DNA of 64,000 nt from contig NZ_JAJSOO010000001.1 of assembly GCF_029428875.1 (NCBI RefSeq), positions 1,178,001-1,242,000 on the forward strand. The letters run 5' to 3'. Shown here piece after piece: positions 10,701-24,400 of the stretch; the stretch's first letter is position 1, and the number at the start of each line of letters is the position of its first letter. A program made the translations under genes and the position numbers. Below the pieces are notes generated by a model. It made no database searches. It saw only the letters and a list, made by a program, of their open reading frames with translations, and had not been told where the DNA came from. Source of the DNA: Streptomyces sp. JH34. GTDB taxonomy: Bacteria > Actinomycetota > Actinomycetes > Streptomycetales > Streptomycetaceae.

Positions 10701-13700
10701 GAAGGTGCGGACCCCGTCGTCCTCCAGGGCGCGGACCGCGTCCCCGAAGCGGACCGCCTCACGCACGTGGCGCACCCAGTACTCGGGCGAGCACAGGTCC
10801 TCCTCGGTGGCGTGCGTGCCGGTGACGACGGGGATCGCGGGCGCGGCGTAGCGCAGTTCGCGGGCGGCCTTCTCGAACTCGGCCAGCATCGGGTCCATCA
10901 GGGGCGAGTGGAAGGCGTGGCTGACCCGCAGCCGCTTGGTACGGCGGTCGGCGAAGGCGGCGGCGACCGCGTCCACCGCCTCCCGCGTGCCGGAGACCAC
11001 GACCGCGCGCGGGCCGTTGACGGCGGCCAGGGACACGTCGGGGCCGAGGTGCGGCAGCACCTCGTCCTCGGTCGCGTCCACGGCGAGCATGGCGCCACCG
11101 GCGGGCAGGGCCTGCATGAGCCGGCCACGGGCGGTGACCAGCCGCGCGGCGTCCGCGAGGTCCCAGACCCCGGCGACGTGAGCGGCGGTCAGTTCGCCGA
11201 TGGAGTGGCCGGCCAGGCGGTCCGGGCGGATGCCGTAGGACTCCAGCAGGCGGTACAGGGCCGTCTCCACCGCGAACAGGGCGCTCTGGGTGTAGAGCGT
11301 GTGGTCGAGCGACTCGGCGTCGGCACTGCCGGGTTCGGCCCACATGACCTCCCGCAGCGGCCGGTCCAGGTGGGCGTCCAGGGCCTCGCAGACCTCGTCG
11401 AGGGCCCGCCGGAAGGCGGGGTGGGCGGCGTACAGTCCGCGGCCCATGCCGGTCCGCTGGGCGCCCTGCCCGGTGAACAGGAAGGCGGTGCGGCCGGCGA
11501 CGGGCCGCCCGCGCACGACGTGGTCGGTGGTCGCACCGTCGGCCAGCGCGGTCAGTCCGGCCAGCAGTTCGTCCCTGTCGCGGGCGACGACCGCGCCCCG
11601 GTGGGTGAGGCCGGCGCGGCCCGTGGTCAGCGAGTGGACGAGATCGGTGATCCGCTCGTCGGCGACCGCACGCAGCCGCCCGGCCTGGGCGGCCAATGCC
11701 TCGGGAGTGGCCCCTGAGACGACGACGGGCATCAGAGGAGCCGGGATCTCCGCGTCGGACCGGGGGGAGGTGTCGTCGTCGGGTGCCTCCTCCAGGATCA
11801 CGTGCGCATTGGTCCCGCTGATACCGAACGACGACACCCCCGCACGACGGACCCGCTCACCCCGCACCCACTCCCGCTCCTCATCCAGCAACCGGACCCG
11901 CCCCGCACCCCACTCCACCTTCCGCGACGGCTCACCCGCATACAACGTCCGAGGCAACACCCCCTCCCCCAACGCCAACACCATCTTCATCACACCCGCC
12001 ACACCCGCAGCCGCCTGCGTATGCCCGATGTTCGACTTCACCGACCCCAACCACAACGGACGCTCCTCAGACCGACCCTGCCCATACGTCGCCAACAACG
12101 CCTGAGCCTCGATCGGATCACCCAACTCCGTCCCCGTACCGTGCGCCTCCACCACATCCACATCAACCGCCGACACACCCGCCGACACCAACGCCTGACG
12201 CAACACCCGCTGCTGAGAAGGACCGTTCGGCGCCGTCAACCCGTTCGACGCACCATCCTGATTCACCGCACTCCCCCGCACCACAGCCAACACCCGATGC
12301 CCCGACCGCCGCGCATCCGACAACCGCTCCAGCACCAGCACACCGGCGCCCTCGGACAGGGCCGTGCCGTCCGCGGCGTCGGCGAAGGACTTGACCCGGC
12401 CGTCCGCGGCGAGGTTGCGCTGCCTGCTGAAGTCGACGAACGTGTCGACGGTCGACATCACGGAGACGCCGCCGGCCATCGCCAGGGTGCACTCGCCCCG
12501 CCGCAGTGCCTGCGCGGCCAGGTGGAGCGCCACCAGCGACGAGGAGCACGCGGTGTCCACGGTGAGGGCCGGGCCCTCCAGACCGAGGGCGTAGGCGACC
12601 CGGCCCGAGACGACGCTGGCGAGGCTCCCGTTGCCGAGGTAGTCGCGGACGGCCTCGGGGACGTCGCGCAGCCGGCTGCCGTAGTCGTGGTACATGACAC
12701 CGGCGAACACCCCGGTACGGCTGCCGCGCACGCTGTGCGGGTCGATCCCGGAGCGTTCCAGGGCCTCCCAGGAGGTCTCCAGGAGCAGCCGCTGCTGCGG
12801 GTCCATGGCGAGGGCCTCGCGGGGACCGATACCGAAGAAGTCGTGGTCGAACTCGGCGGCGTCGTAGAGGAATCCGCCCGAGCGGGTGCTGCAGTGGCCG
12901 GGTTTGCCGGGCTCCGGGTCGTACAGGGTGTCCAGGTCCCAGCCCCGGTCGTCCGGGAAGTCGCCGATGCCGTCCGCGCCGTCGGCCAGCATCCGCCAGA
13001 ACTCCTCGGGGGTGGTGACACCGCCCGGGTAGCGGCAGGCCATGCCGACGATGGCCACGGGCTCGTCCGCAGGGAGTGCCGTCTCCGGTGCCACCGCTCC
13101 GGGGGCGTCCCCGGCGTCGACGCCGAGGAGCTCCGTGCGGAGGTACCGCACCAGGGCGTCGGCGTCGGGGTGGTCGAAGACGAGGGTGGCGGGCAGCCGC
13201 AGGCCGGCGGCACCGCCCAGACGGTTGCGCAGCTCGACCGCGGTCAACGAGTCGAACCCCGCCTCGCGGAAGGATCGGCGCGGGTCGAGCACCATGTCGC
13301 TGCCGTGGCCGAGGACGGCGGCCACCTGGGTGCGGATCAGCTCCATCAGCTCCGCGTCCCGTTCGGCGGTGCCCAGGGCGGCCAGCCGGTCGGCGAGCGA
13401 GGTCCCGGCGGCCCGGGCGGCGGCGGCCCGGCGGGCGGGGGCGGGCACGAGACCGCGCAGCAGGGCGGGTACACCGTCGGCACCGCGCAGGGCCCGCAGG
13501 TCCAGGCCGATGGGCAGCAGCAGCCGCTCGTCGGAGGCGAGCGCGGTGTCGAGCAGCCTCAGTCCCTCCTCGGTGGGCAGGGGCCGGACCCCCGCGCGCG
13601 TCATGCGCTCGACGTCGGCGTCGGTGAGGTGGGCGGTCATGCCGGTGCGCTGCTCCCAGAAGCCCCAGGCCAGGGAGAGCGCCGGCAGTCCCAGGGAGCC

Positions 13701-16700
13701 CCGGTGCGCGGCGAGGGCGTCGAGGAACGCGTTGGCGGCGGCGTATCCGGACTGTCCGGCTCCGTCGACGGTGCCGGCGGCCGAGGAGAACAGCACGAAC
13801 GCCGCCAGGTCCACGTCCCGGGTGAGCTCGTGAAGGTTCCAGGCGGCGTCCGCCTTGGGGCGCAGTACGGCGTCCAGGCGCTCGGGGGTCTGGTCGGTGA
13901 CCAGCCCGTCGTCGAGGACCCCCGCGAGGTGCACCACGGCGGTCAGGGGGTGCGCGGCGGGCACTTCGGCCAACAGCGCGGCCAGTTGCTCGCGTTCGGC
14001 GGCGTCGCAGCGGGCGACGACGACCTGGACGCCCGACTCGGCGAGGTCGGCGAAGTCGTCCGCCGATGTGCCGCTGCGCCCGGCCAGGACCAGGCGGCGC
14101 ACGCCGTGTGCGGTGGCCAGGTGCCGGGCGACCACGGCGCCGAGCACGCCGGTGCCTCCGGTGACGAGTACGGTGCCGTCGGGGTCGAGCGTGGCGGCGC
14201 TCCCCCGTACGACGGCACGGGCCAGCCGGGGTACCCGGACGGTGTCCCCACGCAGGGCCAGTTGCGGTTCGCCGCTCGCGGCCGCGGCGCGTACGGCGGC
14301 GGCGATCCGGTCCTCGTCGCCGTCCGCAGTCCCGGGGGCGGTGTCCACGAGGACGATGCGGTCGGGGTGTTCGCCCTGGGCGGCGCGGACGAGGCCCCAC
14401 ACGGCGGCGCCCGCCAGATCGACGGGGCCCTCCTCGCCGGTGGTGACCGCGCCCGCGGTGAGGACCAGCAGCCGGGCGGTGGCCGTGCGGTCGTCCGCCA
14501 GCCAGTCGTGCAGGGCGCTCAGGACCCGTCCGGTCGCCTCGCGGACCGAGGCGGCGGGGTCGTCGCCGCCGGCCACCGGCAGGACCACCCAGTCGGGCAG
14601 CGGTGCGAGCGCTGCCGTGCCGCCCTCGTCCAGCACGGCGTGGGCGGGGGTCGCGGCAGCCGGTACGGGCACCACGGGCCAGTCCAGGCGGTACAGGTCG
14701 TCGGCGCGGACCGGGGAGGCCAGCGCCCCGCCGTCGACCGGTCGGGAGACCAGGGCCTGGACGGCGGCGACCGGGGCACCGGTCGGGTCGGCCAGCTCCA
14801 GGGAGAGGGTGTCGCCGCCGCGGAGCCGGACCCGCAGGGCGGTGGCCCCGGCGGCGTACAGCGACACACCGGTCCAGGCGAAGGGCAGCCGGGCCGACTC
14901 CTGCCCCTGCGCTCCGAGCCCGTCGGCGTGCAGGGCGGCGTCGAACAGGGCCGGGTGCAGGCCGAAGCCGCCCGCGTCGGTGGGCAGTTCCACGTCGGCG
15001 TACGTCTCGTCGCCGCGCCGCCAGGCGGCGCGCAGGCCCTGGAAGGCCGGCCCGTAGTCGTAGCCGAGGGCCGCCAGCTCCGCGTACGCGTCGTCCACCG
15101 GGACCGGTTCGGCTCCGGGCGGCGGCCAGGCCGCGAGGTCGAAGGCGGGCGGCGCGGACTGCGGGGCGAGGAGGCCCGAGGCGTTCAGGGTCCAGGCGGC
15201 CTCGTCCGCGCTCTCGGGGCGGGAGTGGACGGTCACCGCGCGGTGCCCCTGGCCGTCGGCGGCGGCCACGTGCAGCTGGAGCTGGACGGCGCCCCGCTCG
15301 GGCAGCAGCAGGGGTGCCTGCAGGGTGAGTTCGGTGACGTGTCCGCAGCCGAGGTCGTGGCCGGCGCTCAGCGCCAGTTCCACCAGCGCGGTGCCGGGCA
15401 GCAGGGTGGTGCCGGAGACCGCGTGGTCGGCCAGCCAGGGCGTGGTGGACAGCGAGAGCCGGCCGGTGAACAGGGTGCCTCCGCCGGCGACCGGGACGGC
15501 CGCGCCCAGCAGCGGGTGGCCTGCGCTCCGCAGGCCCGCGGCGGTGACGTCGCCGGCGGCCGCGGACCGGCCGAGCCAGTAGCGCTCGCGCTGGAAGGCG
15601 TAGGTGGGCAGGTCGGCGGTCCGCACCGGCATCCCGGCGAACACCGGCGACCAGTCGACCGGGACGCCGGCCACGAACGCCTCGCCCAGCGAGGTGAGCA
15701 GCCGTTCCGCGCCTCCGTCGTCGCGGCGCAGCGAGCCGAGGCCGGTGACGGTCGCGTCGGCGGCGTCGGCGGTCTCCTCGATGCTGTTGAGCAGGACCGG
15801 ATGCGGGCTGCACTCGACGAACACCCCGTAGCCGGCGGCCAGCAGGGTCCGGGTGGTCGGCTCGAACAGGACGCCCTGTCGCAGGTTGGTGTACCAGTAG
15901 CCGGCGTCCAGCGTGGTGGTGTCCAGCACGCCGTTGGTGACGGTGGAGTAGAAGGGCACGTCGGCGGGGCGCGGCCGCACGTCCGCGAGGTCGGTGAGGA
16001 GCCGTTCGCGGATCGACTCGACGTGGGCGCAGTGCGACGCGTAGTCCACCGGCAGCCGCTTGGCGCGTCCGCCGTCGGCGACGATCGTCTCGCGCAGGGC
16101 GTCGAGGGCGTCGGCGTCCCCGGAGAGCACCACGGAGGACGCGCCGTTGACCGCGGCCACGGAGACCCGCCCGTCGTGGGCGGCGACGAGTTCACGTGCC
16201 CGGGCCTCGGGCAGGGCCACCGACATCATGCCGCCCCGGCCGGAGAGCGCCTCGGCGATCGCCCGGCTGCGCAGGGCCACGACGCGGGCCCCGTCGGAGA
16301 GGCTGAGGGCGCCGGCCACGCAGGCGGCGGCTATCTCTCCCTGGGAGTGGCCTATGACGGCGGCGGGACGCACACCGTGCGCGCGCCACACCTCGGCCAG
16401 CGACACCATGATCGCCCACAGGGCGGGCTGCACGACGTCCACGCGTTCCAGCGGGCGGCGTTCGCGCACGGTCGCGAGGAGGTCCCAGTCGGTGAAGGGC
16501 GCGAGGGCCTCGGCGCAGTCGGCCATGGTGGCGGCGAACACCTCGGAGGCGTCCAGCAGGTCGGCTGCCATGCCCGCCCACTGGGAGCCCTGTCCGGGGA
16601 AGACGAACGCGATGCGGGACTCCCCCGCCGGTGCGCCGCGCACCACGCCGGACGCCGGGTCGCTCTCGGCCAGGGCGGTGAGGCCGGCGGTCACGGCGGC

Positions 16701-18290
16701 CTGGTCGGCGCCGACGACGACGGCCCGCCGGTCCAGGGCGGCGCGGGTGGTGGCCAGGGTGTGCGCCACGTCGGGCACGGGATCGGTGCCGGTCTCCACG
16801 TGGTCCAGGAGGCGGCGGGCCTGCGCGGCCAGTCCCGGCTCGTCACGGGCGGACAGCACCAGGGGCAACGGGCGGTCCCAGACCGGCTCCGCGTCGCGCG
16901 GCTCCGGGTCGGGGGCGGCCTCGACGATGACGTGGGCGTTGGTGCCGCTGATCCCGAAGGAGGACACGGCTGCGCGGCGGAGCTCCCCGGGGGCGGGCCA
17001 CTCGCGCGGCTCGGCGAGCAGTTCGACGGCGCCGGCCTCCCAGTCGACCTGGCTGGTGGGCCGTCCGGCGTGCAGGGTCCGGGGCAGCCGGCCGTGGCGC
17101 ATGGCCATCACCATCTTGATGACCCCGGCGACTCCGGCGGCGGCCTGGGTGTGCCCGATGTTGGACTTCACCGAGCCCAGCCACAGCGGCTCCTCGCGGT
17201 CCTGGCCGTAGGTGGCAAGGAGTGCCTGGGCCTCGATCGGGTCACCGAGCGGGGTGCCGGTGCCGTGGGCCTCGACGGCGTGGACCTGGCGGGGTTCCAG
17301 GCGGGCGTCGGCGAGGGCGGCGCGGATGACACGCTGCTGGGAGGGGCCGTTGGGGGCGGTCAGGCCGTTGGAGGCACCGTCCTGGTTGACGGCGGTGCCC
17401 CGCACGACGGCGAGCACCTTGTGGCCGTTGCGGCGGGCGTCGCTGAGCCGCTCCAGCAGCAGCATCCCCACGCCCTCCCCCCAGCCGGTGCCGTCCGCGC
17501 CCTCCGCGAACGACTTGCAGCGTCCGTCCAGGGCGAGGCCGCGCTGGCGGGAGAAGTCGATGAAGGTGTCGGGGGTGGACATGACGGTCACCCCGCCGGC
17601 CAGGGCGAGGCCGCACTCGCCGGTGCGCAGGGCCTGCACGGCCAGGTGGAGGGCGACCAGCGAGGAGGAGCACGCGGTGTCGATGGTGACGGCCGGACCC
17701 TCGAGGCCGAGGGTGTAGGACACGCGGCCGGAGGCGACACTGCCGAGGTTGCCGTTGCCGAGGTAACCCTCGACGCCCTCGGGGACGTCCGTGAGCCAGC
17801 TGCCGTAGTCGTGGTACATGACTCCGGCGTAGATGCCGGTGCGGCTGCCGCGCAGGGTGTGCGGGTCGATGCCGCCGCGTTCGAAGGCCTCCCAGGCCGT
17901 CTCCAGCAGCAGCCGCTGCTGCGGGTCCATCGCGACGGCCTCGCGCGGGCTGATACCGAAGAACCCCGGGTCGAACCGCGGCGCGTCGTGGAGGAATCCG
18001 CCCTCGCGCACATGGGTGCGGCCCGGCGCGTCGGGGTCGGGGTCGTAGATGGCGTCGACGTCCCAGTCCCGGTCCGCGGGGAAGTCGCCCACGGCGTCCA
18101 CCCCGGCGTCGACCAGCTGCCACAGCTGTTCCGGCGTGCTGACGCCGCCGGGGTAGCGGCAGCTCATGGCGACGACGGCGACGGGCTCGTGCGCGGCTTC
18201 GGAGATCCGGTCGTTGGCCTGGCGCAGCCGCTCGTTCTCGAGCATGGCCTCGCGCAGCGCCTCGACGATCTGCTCGACAGATGTGTCCAC
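7758..18290 (-). CDS. Type I polyketide synthase, modules 3 and 4 (2 x KS-AT-DH-KR-ACP)
   Basis: This bimodular extender PKS has about 3510 residues. An N-terminal docking helix precedes KS (Cys near 206), an AT with GHSQGE and YASH (near 748; methylmalonyl-CoA type), a DH with HxxxGxxxxP, a KR with GTGVLG and LDD (B-type) and Tyr near 1515, and an ACP (GFDSL, Ser near 1680). The second module has KS (Cys near 1912), an AT with GHSIGE and HAFH (malonyl type), an intact DH, an LDD-type KR and an ACP (GVDSL, Ser near 3377). A C-terminal docking tail follows. No ER is present, so both modules should leave double bonds. I prefer the GTG at 18290 (GGGAG upstream; docking helix begins there). An upstream in-frame GTG at 18419 overlaps the preceding stop codon and would add 43 low-complexity residues. 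Co-transcription with the upstream PKS is likely. Confidence 0.95.
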   Translation of the reverse strand: MDTSVEQIVEALREAMLENERLRQANDRISEAAHEPVAVVAMSCRYPGGVSTPEQLWQLVDAGVDAVGDFPADRDWDVDAIYDPDPDAPGRTHVREGGFLHDAPRFDPGFFGISPREAVAMDPQQRLLLETAWEAFERGGIDPHTLRGSRTGIYAGVMYHDYGSWLTDVPEGVEGYLGNGNLGSVASGRVSYTLGLEGPAVTIDTACSSSLVALHLAVQALRTGECGLALAGGVTVMSTPDTFIDFSRQRGLALDGRCKSFAEGADGTGWGEGVGMLLLERLSDARRNGHKVLAVVRGTAVNQDGASNGLTAPNGPSQQRVIRAALADARLEPRQVHAVEAHGTGTPLGDPIEAQALLATYGQDREEPLWLGSVKSNIGHTQAAAGVAGVIKMVMAMRHGRLPRTLHAGRPTSQVDWEAGAVELLAEPREWPAPGELRRAAVSSFGISGTNAHVIVEAAPDPEPRDAEPVWDRPLPLVLSARDEPGLAAQARRLLDHVETGTDPVPDVAHTLATTRAALDRRAVVVGADQAAVTAGLTALAESDPASGVVRGAPAGESRIAFVFPGQGSQWAGMAADLLDASEVFAATMADCAEALAPFTDWDLLATVRERRPLERVDVVQPALWAIMVSLAEVWRAHGVRPAAVIGHSQGEIAAACVAGALSLSDGARVVALRSRAIAEALSGRGGMMSVALPEARARELVAAHDGRVSVAAVNGASSVVLSGDADALDALRETIVADGGRAKRLPVDYASHCAHVESIRERLLTDLADVRPRPADVPFYSTVTNGVLDTTTLDAGYWYTNLRQGVLFEPTTRTLLAAGYGVFVECSPHPVLLNSIEETADAADATVTGLGSLRRDDGGAERLLTSLGEAFVAGVPVDWSPVFAGMPVRTADLPTYAFQRERYWLGRSAAAGDVTAAGLRSAGHPLLGAAVPVAGGGTLFTGRLSLSTTPWLADHAVSGTTLLPGTALVELALSAGHDLGCGHVTELTLQAPLLLPERGAVQLQLHVAAADGQGHRAVTVHSRPESADEAAWTLNASGLLAPQSAPPAFDLAAWPPPGAEPVPVDDAYAELAALGYDYGPAFQGLRAAWRRGDETYADVELPTDAGGFGLHPALFDAALHADGLGAQGQESARLPFAWTGVSLYAAGATALRVRLRGGDTLSLELADPTGAPVAAVQALVSRPVDGGALASPVRADDLYRLDWPVVPVPAAATPAHAVLDEGGTAALAPLPDWVVLPVAGGDDPAASVREATGRVLSALHDWLADDRTATARLLVLTAGAVTTGEEGPVDLAGAAVWGLVRAAQGEHPDRIVLVDTAPGTADGDEDRIAAAVRAAAASGEPQLALRGDTVRVPRLARAVVRGSAATLDPDGTVLVTGGTGVLGAVVARHLATAHGVRRLVLAGRSGTSADDFADLAESGVQVVVARCDAAEREQLAALLAEVPAAHPLTAVVHLAGVLDDGLVTDQTPERLDAVLRPKADAAWNLHELTRDVDLAAFVLFSSAAGTVDGAGQSGYAAANAFLDALAAHRGSLGLPALSLAWGFWEQRTGMTAHLTDADVERMTRAGVRPLPTEEGLRLLDTALASDERLLLPIGLDLRALRGADGVPALLRGLVPAPARRAAAARAAGTSLADRLAALGTAERDAELMELIRTQVAAVLGHGSDMVLDPRRSFREAGFDSLTAVELRNRLGGAAGLRLPATLVFDHPDADALVRYLRTELLGVDAGDAPGAVAPETALPADEPVAIVGMACRYPGGVTTPEEFWRMLADGADGIGDFPDDRGWDLDTLYDPEPGKPGHCSTRSGGFLYDAAEFDHDFFGIGPREALAMDPQQRLLLETSWEALERSGIDPHSVRGSRTGVFAGVMYHDYGSRLRDVPEAVRDYLGNGSLASVVSGRVAYALGLEGPALTVDTACSSSLVALHLAAQALRRGECTLAMAGGVSVMSTVDTFVDFSRQRNLAADGRVKSFADAADGTALSEGAGVLVLERLSDARRSGHRVLAVVRGSAVNQDGASNGLTAPNGPSQQRVLRQALVSAGVSAVDVDVVEAHGTGTELGDPIEAQALLATYGQGRSEERPLWLGSVKSNIGHTQAAAGVAGVMKMVLALGEGVLPRTLYAGEPSRKVEWGAGRVRLLDEEREWVRGERVRRAGVSSFGISGTNAHVILEEAPDDDTSPRSDAEIPAPLMPVVVSGATPEALAAQAGRLRAVADERITDLVHSLTTGRAGLTHRGAVVARDRDELLAGLTALADGATTDHVVRGRPVAGRTAFLFTGQGAQRTGMGRGLYAAHPAFRRALDEVCEALDAHLDRPLREVMWAEPGSADAESLDHTLYTQSALFAVETALYRLLESYGIRPDRLAGHSIGELTAAHVAGVWDLADAARLVTARGRLMQALPAGGAMLAVDATEDEVLPHLGPDVSLAAVNGPRAVVVSGTREAVDAVAAAFADRRTKRLRVSHAFHSPLMDPMLAEFEKAARELRYAAPAIPVVTGTHATEEDLCSPEYWVRHVREAVRFGDAVRALEDDGVRTFLELGPDAVLSAMGPHALADPERSAFVPALRRERVEEVTLAALVATAHVRGLTVDWQQVHAGTDARRVDLPTYAFQRQRLWLDDGPGAATDAGGLGQSPAGHPMLGAALTLAAADTVALTGRLSLATHPWLADHAVAGVVLVPGSAFVELALQAGDRAGCPHVEEITLERPLVLPPRGSVHLQVTAAAPDADGRRQLAVHARPEGTGGDWTRHATGVLAPRTAPEPAPLDVWPPEGAVPVEVSGLYDHLAEQGYGYGPLFRCLRAAWRLGDEVCAELVLPDADAADGFGLHPALLDSALHAIDLLDGQDPTVMTLPFAWEGVTLHATGATTLRLRLTPHGTDHMTLGLYDASGAPVAEAASLRIRQVTAEQLNAAAPAPGDLFALRWTPAQVTADGAAAQPRTLTVTLDDTADGDLPSRARGTAVRTLAALQEHLAEPADGTPLVVVTRSAVAVATDGAPDPAQAVVWGMVRSAAVEHPGRFVLADTDGDDASAAALPAAVATGAPELALRAGTVYTPELTRADGPGPVPAVPLNPDGTVLITGGTGSLGRLLARHLAEHHGVRHLLLAGRGGRTPDAEGWEEPVAPGARITVAACDTTDRAALAELLASVPEAHPLTAVVHAAGVLDDGLLTDLTAPRTETVMRPKTDGAWHLHELTRDLDLAAFVLFSSAAGTLGAAGQANYAAGNAFLDALAARRRAEGLPALSLGWGLWDTGDGMAAGLGEAEMRRLARDGILPLPADRALSLFDRALTTDGPSLLPIRVQVTDDAPALVRALDPASAPARRAVRAVEAAPEEAEPLARRLAALGAADGRRLLVDTVCGHVADVLGHGSGAAVDPERPLGDLGVDSLAALELRNRLGAETGLRLSSTLTFDYPTSEALAQHLFEELGGAGTDEELVDVEAEVVRLETLLGAALGSDGLDDEQRARVAARLRALTARWDGSAQLPDAGKAGDTGDKGLEAATADELFGILDGELGSFG
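11790..12345 (-). other. KS-domain patch with foreign codon usage (probable recombination tract)
   Basis: Within the C-terminal half of the module 4 KS the coding strand abruptly becomes rich in T and G, with few C-ending codons; the plus strand of this block is almost entirely C and A. The flanks on both sides use the C/G-ending codons normal for the gene. The protein segment is the highly conserved KS core around the HGTGT and NIGHTQ motifs. This is what a gene-conversion or module-swap tract from another PKS gene would look like. The edges are judged by eye to within about 20 bp. Confidence 0.65.
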
Positions 18291-18415
18291 GGTCGGTGTC
18301 GCTCCCTGCTGACTCGGCGGCGCTGATGATGCGGTGGAGGGGGAGGTGCGGTGGTGGCGCGCCGGAGGCGGTTCGCCGGTGCCGGACGCGGCGCGTCGTC
18401 CGGCACCGGGGAGGT

Positions 18416-21400
18416 TCACTGAGGGGTGCTGCGGTTCAGGGCGGCCCGCACCAGGTCGGCCACGCCCATCGACTTGATGTCCATGGGCTGCTCGGTGGCG
18501 GCGACCGCCGGTGCGGGCCCGGAGAGTCTCAGCAGCCCGTCGAGCAGTCCCGACTCGCGGAGCCTCTCGACCGGGATGCGGGCGATGAGGTCCCGCACCT
18601 CGTCGTCGGCCCGTGCGTCGGCGGGCTCCGGGCCGGTGTCCGGGGCGAACCGGCCGAGCAGGTGGTCCGCGAGGGCGGTCGGGGTGGCGTAGTCGAAGAT
18701 GAGGGTGGAGGGCAGGCGCAGTCCGCTGACGGCGTTGAGGCGGTTGCGCAGTTCGACGGCGGCGAGCGAGTCGAAGCCCAGCTCGGTGAAGGCGCGCCGC
18801 GGGTCGACGGCCCCGGGCCCGTCATGGCCGAGGACGGCCGCGACCTCGGTGCGGACCGCTTCGAGCACCGTGTGCCCGTGGTCGGCCTCCGGCAGCCCGG
18901 CCAGGCGCTCGCCGAGGGTGCGGGTCCGTTCGTCCTGCGCCGCACGGGCGGTGACACCCGCCAGGGTGCGCAGCACGGGGGGTACGTCGTCACCGCGGCG
19001 GCGCAGCGCGGCGGTGTCCAGCCGGACCGGCACCAGGGCGGGGAGCCGGGACTCCAGGGCCGCGTCGAACAGTTCCAGCCCTTCCGCCGGGTCGAGCGCG
19101 CCGATGCCGGACCGTTCGATGCGCTGTACGTCGTCCCGTTCGAGGCCGGCTCCCATGCCGCTGCCGGCCCAGAGGCCCCAGGCGAGCGAGGTGGCGGGGA
19201 GGTTCAGGCCGGCGCGGTGCGCGGCCAGGGCGTCGAGGAAGACGTTGGCGGCGGCGTAGTTGCCCTGGCCGGCGGCGTCGATGGTGCCGGCGGCCGAGGA
19301 GAACAGCACGAAGTGGGACAGGTCCCGGTCGAGGGTGAGTTCGTGCAGGTGCCAGGCGGCGTCCGCCTTCGGCCGGAGCACGGTGTCCAGGCGCTCGGGG
19401 GTGAGCGAGGGGACCAGTCCGTCGTCGAGTACGCCGGCGGTGTGCACGACGCTGTCGACGGGGTGGGCGGCCAGCAGTGCGGCGAGTGCGGCACGGTCGG
19501 CGACGTCACAGGCGACGACGTCGGTGCGGGCGCCCAGGGCCGCGAGTTCCCGGGCCAGTCCGGCGGCGCCGGGGGCGTCCGGCCCCCGTCGGCCGGCGAG
19601 GACCAGGCTGGTGACGCCGTGCCGGGTGACGAGGTGGCGGGCCACCAGGGCGCCGAGTCCTCCGGTGCCGCCGGTGACGAGGACGGTGCCCCAGGGGCGG
19701 ACGGTTCGCGGGGCGTCCGGTTCCGCGGCGCGCGTCAGACGCGGTGCGTGGGCCCGGCCGTCCCGCCACAGCACCTCCGGTTCACCGGAGTCGAGGACGG
19801 CGGCCAGCGCGGCGCGGTCGGGTACGGAGCTGTCGGGCCCGGTCCGGCCGACGAGGACGACGCGGTCCGGGTCCTCGGCCTGGGCGGCGCGCACGAGTCC
19901 GTGCACGGCGGCGTCGGCGAGGGTGCCGGCGGTGAGGACCAGCAGCGTCGAGCCGGCCCATCGCTCGTCGCCCAGCCACTCCTGGACGGTCGCGAGCGTC
20001 GTGTCCAGCGTGGTGCGCACCGCATCCGGCACCTGCTCCACGTCGTGGTGCGGGGCGTGTACCGGGAGGACGACGACATCGGGTACGGGGCCGTCGATCG
20101 CGGCCAGTTCGGGGTGGGCGGGGGCGCCGAGACCTGCGTCGTCGGGACCGAGCACGGCCCAGGTGCGGCGTTCGGGGCGCCCGGCGGAGTCCGGCAGCGG
20201 TTCGCCCACGGTCACGTAGAGGGAACGCGCGCGTCCGGTGAGCCGGTCGGCGGTGACGGGGCGGGTGACGTAGGACTCGACGGTGGCCAGCGGCCTGCCC
20301 TCGGTGTCCGTCAGTTCGAGCCGGGTGCCTTCCTCGCCCCGGGTGACGCTGACGCGTGCGGTGAGCGCCCCCCGGCCGTGCGCGGTGACGCCGGTCCAGG
20401 CGAAGGGGAGGGCGATGGTGCCGGCGGGTGTGTCGTCGCCGGGGCCGTCCTCGGTGAGGGACGTCGTGTGCAGCGCGGAGTCCAGCAGCGCGGGGTGCAG
20501 GGTGTGCCGGGCGGCGTCCTGCCGTGCGTCGGCGGGCAGTTCCAGCTCGGCCAGCACGGTGTCGCCGAGCCGCCAGGCGGCACGTACGCCGCGGAAGACG
20601 GGCCCGTAGTCGTAGCCCTCGCCGTGCAGGCGCGGGTAGAGGCCGTCGGTGTCGAGCGGGACGGCGCCCGGTGGCGGCCAGACACCGTCCGGTGCCGCTT
20701 CCGTGCCGGTGAGGGCGCCGGTGGCGGTGAGGGTGCCGGTCGCGTGCCGCGTCCAAGGCTCGTCCTCGGACGCGTTCCCGGGCCGCGAGTGGATCTCCAC
20801 GGAGCCGTCGGGCCGCGCGGCGACCTGGAGGTGTACGGCGCCGTCCCCGGACAGCGCCAGCGGAGCCTGGAGGGTGAGTTCCTCCAGGACGGGCCGGCCG
20901 GTCAGCCGGCCGGCGTGCAGGGCGAGATCGACCAGGGCGGCGCCCGGTACCAGCACCGAGCCGAGCACGGCGTGCTGGGTGAGCACCGGGTGGGTGGCGG
21001 TGGAGATCCGTCCGGTGAGCAGCAGTCCGCCGTCACCGGGCAGGTCGAGCCGCGCGCTGACGAACGGGTGGTCGGCGGCGGCGAGTCCGTGTCCGGCGGC
21101 GTCGCCCCTGGCCGTGTTCGTCGGCAGCCAGTAGTGGCGGTGTTCGAACGCGTAGGTGGGCAGTTCGGTGCGGCGGCCCGCGTAACCGTCGTACAGGACG
21201 CGCCAGTCGACGTCCGTGCCCCGGGTGTGCACGGTCGCCAGCGCTGCGAGCAGGCCCGGCACCTGGGCGGTGTCCTTGCGGGCCGTGGGCACGAACGCGG
21301 TCCCCTCGGCGTCGGGGAGGCAGTCCGGGCCCAGGGCCGTCAGGACGGGCGCGGCGCCCAGTTCGAGGAAGGTGTCGACACCCTGCGCGGCCAGCGTCTT

Positions 21401-24400
21401 GATCGCGTCGGCGAAGCGCACGGTCTGCCGTACGTGCCGCACCCAGTAGTCGGCGGAGCCGAGTTCGGCGGCCGTCGCCTGGACGCCGGTGAGGGTCGAC
21501 ACGATCGGCAGGACCGGTTCCGCGGCCGGGATGGCCGCCATGACCTGGCGGAACTCCTCCAGCATGGGCTCCATGCGAGGGGAGTGGAAGGCGTGCGAGA
21601 CACGCAGCCGCCGGGTGGTCGCGAAGTGCGCGGCGACGGCGGTGACGGCGTCCTCCTCCCCGGAGACCACCACGGCGCGCGGGCCGTTGACGGCGGCGAT
21701 GCCGCACCGTTCGTCCAGCAGCGGCGCCACCTCCGCCTCCGAGGCCTGTACGGAGATCATCGCGCCGCCCCCGGGCAGCGCCTGCATCAGCCGGCCGCGT
21801 GCCGCGACGGCGGTCACGGCGTCCTGCAGTGACCAGACCCCCGCGACGTGCGCGGCGGCGAACTCTCCGACGGAGTGTCCGGCCAGCCACGCGGGCCGCA
21901 CCCCGAACGACTCCAGCAGGCGGTGGAGCGCGACCTGGGTGGTGAACAGGGCGGCCTGGGTGTAGGCGGTCTGCTCCAGTACGTCGGGGTGGTCGCCGAG
22001 GACGACCTCGGCGAGCGGGCGCTCCAGGTGCTTGGCGAAGAGTTCGGCGACGCGGTCGAAGTGCTCGGCGTAGACCGGGTAGGTGTCGTACCAGTCGCGG
22101 CCCATGCCGGGCCGCTGGGCTCCCTGCCCGGAGAACAGATGGGCGAGGGTGCCGTCGGTGGCGGCTCCGGTGACGAGCAGGCCGGGCGCCTCGTGTCCCC
22201 GGGCCAGGGCGTCCAGTGCTTCGGCGGTCCTCGGCTCGTCGGTGGCCAGGACCACGGCGCGGTGCGGGTGGGTGGTGCGGGTGGTGGCGAGGGCCAGGCC
22301 GAGGTCGGCGGGCGCGGTGCCGGTCAGGTCCCGCAGCCGGGCGGCCTGGCCGCGCAGTGCCTCGGGCGAGCGCGCGGAGACCGGGAGGACGAGCACGGGC
22401 GGCGCGGTGGCCGGGTCGGGCTCCGTGGTCTCCGGCTCCTCGGTGGTGAACTCCTCCAGGATGACGTGGGCGTTGGTGCCGCTGATCCCGAAGGAGGAGA
22501 CACCGGCGCGGCGCGGCCGGTCCGGGGTGCGCCAGGGCCGCTCGTCGGTGAGGAGCCGCACCGCGCCCGCCGTCCAGTCCACCTGGGGCGAGGGTGCGTC
22601 GACGTGGAGGGTGCGCGGCAGGGTGCCGTGCCGCATCGCCATGACCATCTTGATGATGCCGGCCACTCCGGCGGCGGCCTGGGTGTGCCCCATGTTGGAC
22701 TTGACGGATCCGAGCCACAGCGGCTCGTCGTCCGGCCGGTCCTGACCGTAGGTGGCGAGCAGGGCCTGCGCCTCGATCGGGTCGCCGAGCGTGGTGCCGG
22801 TACCGTGCGCCTCGACGGCGTCGACATCGGCGGTGGTGAGCCCGGCGGCGCTCAGGGCGGCGCGGATCACCCGCTGCTGGGAGGGGCCGTTCGGAGCGGT
22901 CAGGCCGTTGGAGGCGCCGTCGGAGTTGACGGCGGAGCCGCGCACCGTGGCCAGCACCCGGTGGCCGTTGCGCCGGGCGTCGGAGAGTCGTTCGACGACG
23001 AGCATGCCGACGCCCTCGCCCCAGCCGGTGCCGTCGGCCGCCGCGGCGAACGACTTGCAGCGGCCGTCGGCGGCCAGGCCGCGCTGCCGGGCGAAGTCGA
23101 CGAAGGTGTCGGGGGTCGACATGACGGTGACGCCGCCGACCAGGGCGAGGTCGCACTCGCCCTGCCGCAGGGCCTGCGCGGCCAGGTGCAGGGTGACCAG
23201 GGAGGAGGAGCAGGCGGTGTCGACGGTGACGGCCGGGCCCTCCAGGCCCAGGGCGTAGGCGACCCGGCCGGAGACGACACTGCCCAGGCTGCCGTTGCCG
23301 AGGTAGGCGGCGAGGTCGTCGGGTACGTCCGTCAGCCAGGTGCCGTAGTCGTGGTACATGACACCCGCGAACACACCGGTGCGGGAACCGCGCAGTGCCG
23401 CCGGGTCGATCGCGGAGCGCTCCAGGGCCTCCCAGGAGACCTCGAGGAGCAGGCGCTGCTGCGGGTCCATGGCGGTGGCCTCGCGCGGGCCGATACCGAA
23501 GAAGCCGGGGTCGAAGTCGGCCGCGTCGTACAGGAAGGCGCCTTCCCGGGTGTACGTGCGGCCGGGGGTGCCGGGCTCGGGGTCGTACAGGGTGTCCGTG
23601 TCCCAGCCGCGGTCGGCGGGGAAGTCGCCGACCGTGTCGACGCCGTCGGCGACGAGGCGCCACAGGTCCTCCGGGGAGCGGACACCGCCGGGGTAGCGGC
23701 AGCCCATGCCGACGATGACGACGGGGTCGTCGCTGTCGGCGGGGCGCGGCCCGGGGGCGGGCTCGCCGGAGGGCCGCGAGGTGCCGTAGAGGGCGTCCCG
23801 GACGTGGTCGGCGAGGGCGCGCGAGGTGGGGTGGTCGAAGACCAGGGTGGCCGGCAGCCGCAGTCCGGTGACGGTGTTGAGCCGGTTGCGGAGTTCGACG
23901 GCGGCCAGGGAGTCGAATCCCAGCTCGGTGAAGGCCCGCCCGGGGTCGATGGCGGACGGGGAGTCGTGCCGCAGGACCGCGGCGACCTCGGTGCGGACCA
24001 GGTCCAGCAGGGCGCGTTCCCGGTCCGCTGCGGGCAGGTCCGCCATCCCCCGCTCCTGGTGGGGCGCCGTCCGGGCGGCGGCGCGGCGGGTGACGGGGCG
24101 GACGAGGCCGCTCAGCAGCGCCGGCGGGCCGTCGGGGCGGCGGCGTACGGCGGCGGCGTCGATCTCCACGGGGACGAGGTGGGGGCTGCCGGAACGGATC
24201 GCGGCGTCGAACAGCCGCAGTGAGTGGTCGGCGGACAGCCCGGGGACCCCGTACGCGGCCACGCGCTCCAGGGCGGCGGTGTCCAGTGCGGCGCCCATGC
24301 CTGTGCCGGTGGCCCAGAGGCTCCAGGCGAGTGCCGTGGCGGGCAGTCCGTGCGCCGCGCGGTGGGTGGCGAGGGCGTCCAGGTAGGCGTTGGCGGCGGC

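Noticed and set aside
11802..18326. Very long open frame on the plus strand opposite the PKS gene (also 960-3302, 18281-21832 and 24224-29212)
   Set aside because: These are antisense shadows of GC-rich PKS genes. The translated products are low-complexity Gly/Arg/His or Pro/Arg strings with no domains, while the minus-strand frame has full PKS motifs.
18291..18419. 43-residue N-terminal extension of the module 3-4 PKS from the GTG overlapping the previous stop
   Set aside because: The extension is Pro/Ser/Arg-rich and unlike docking domains. The GTG at 18290 has a ribosome site and begins a typical coiled-coil docking helix.
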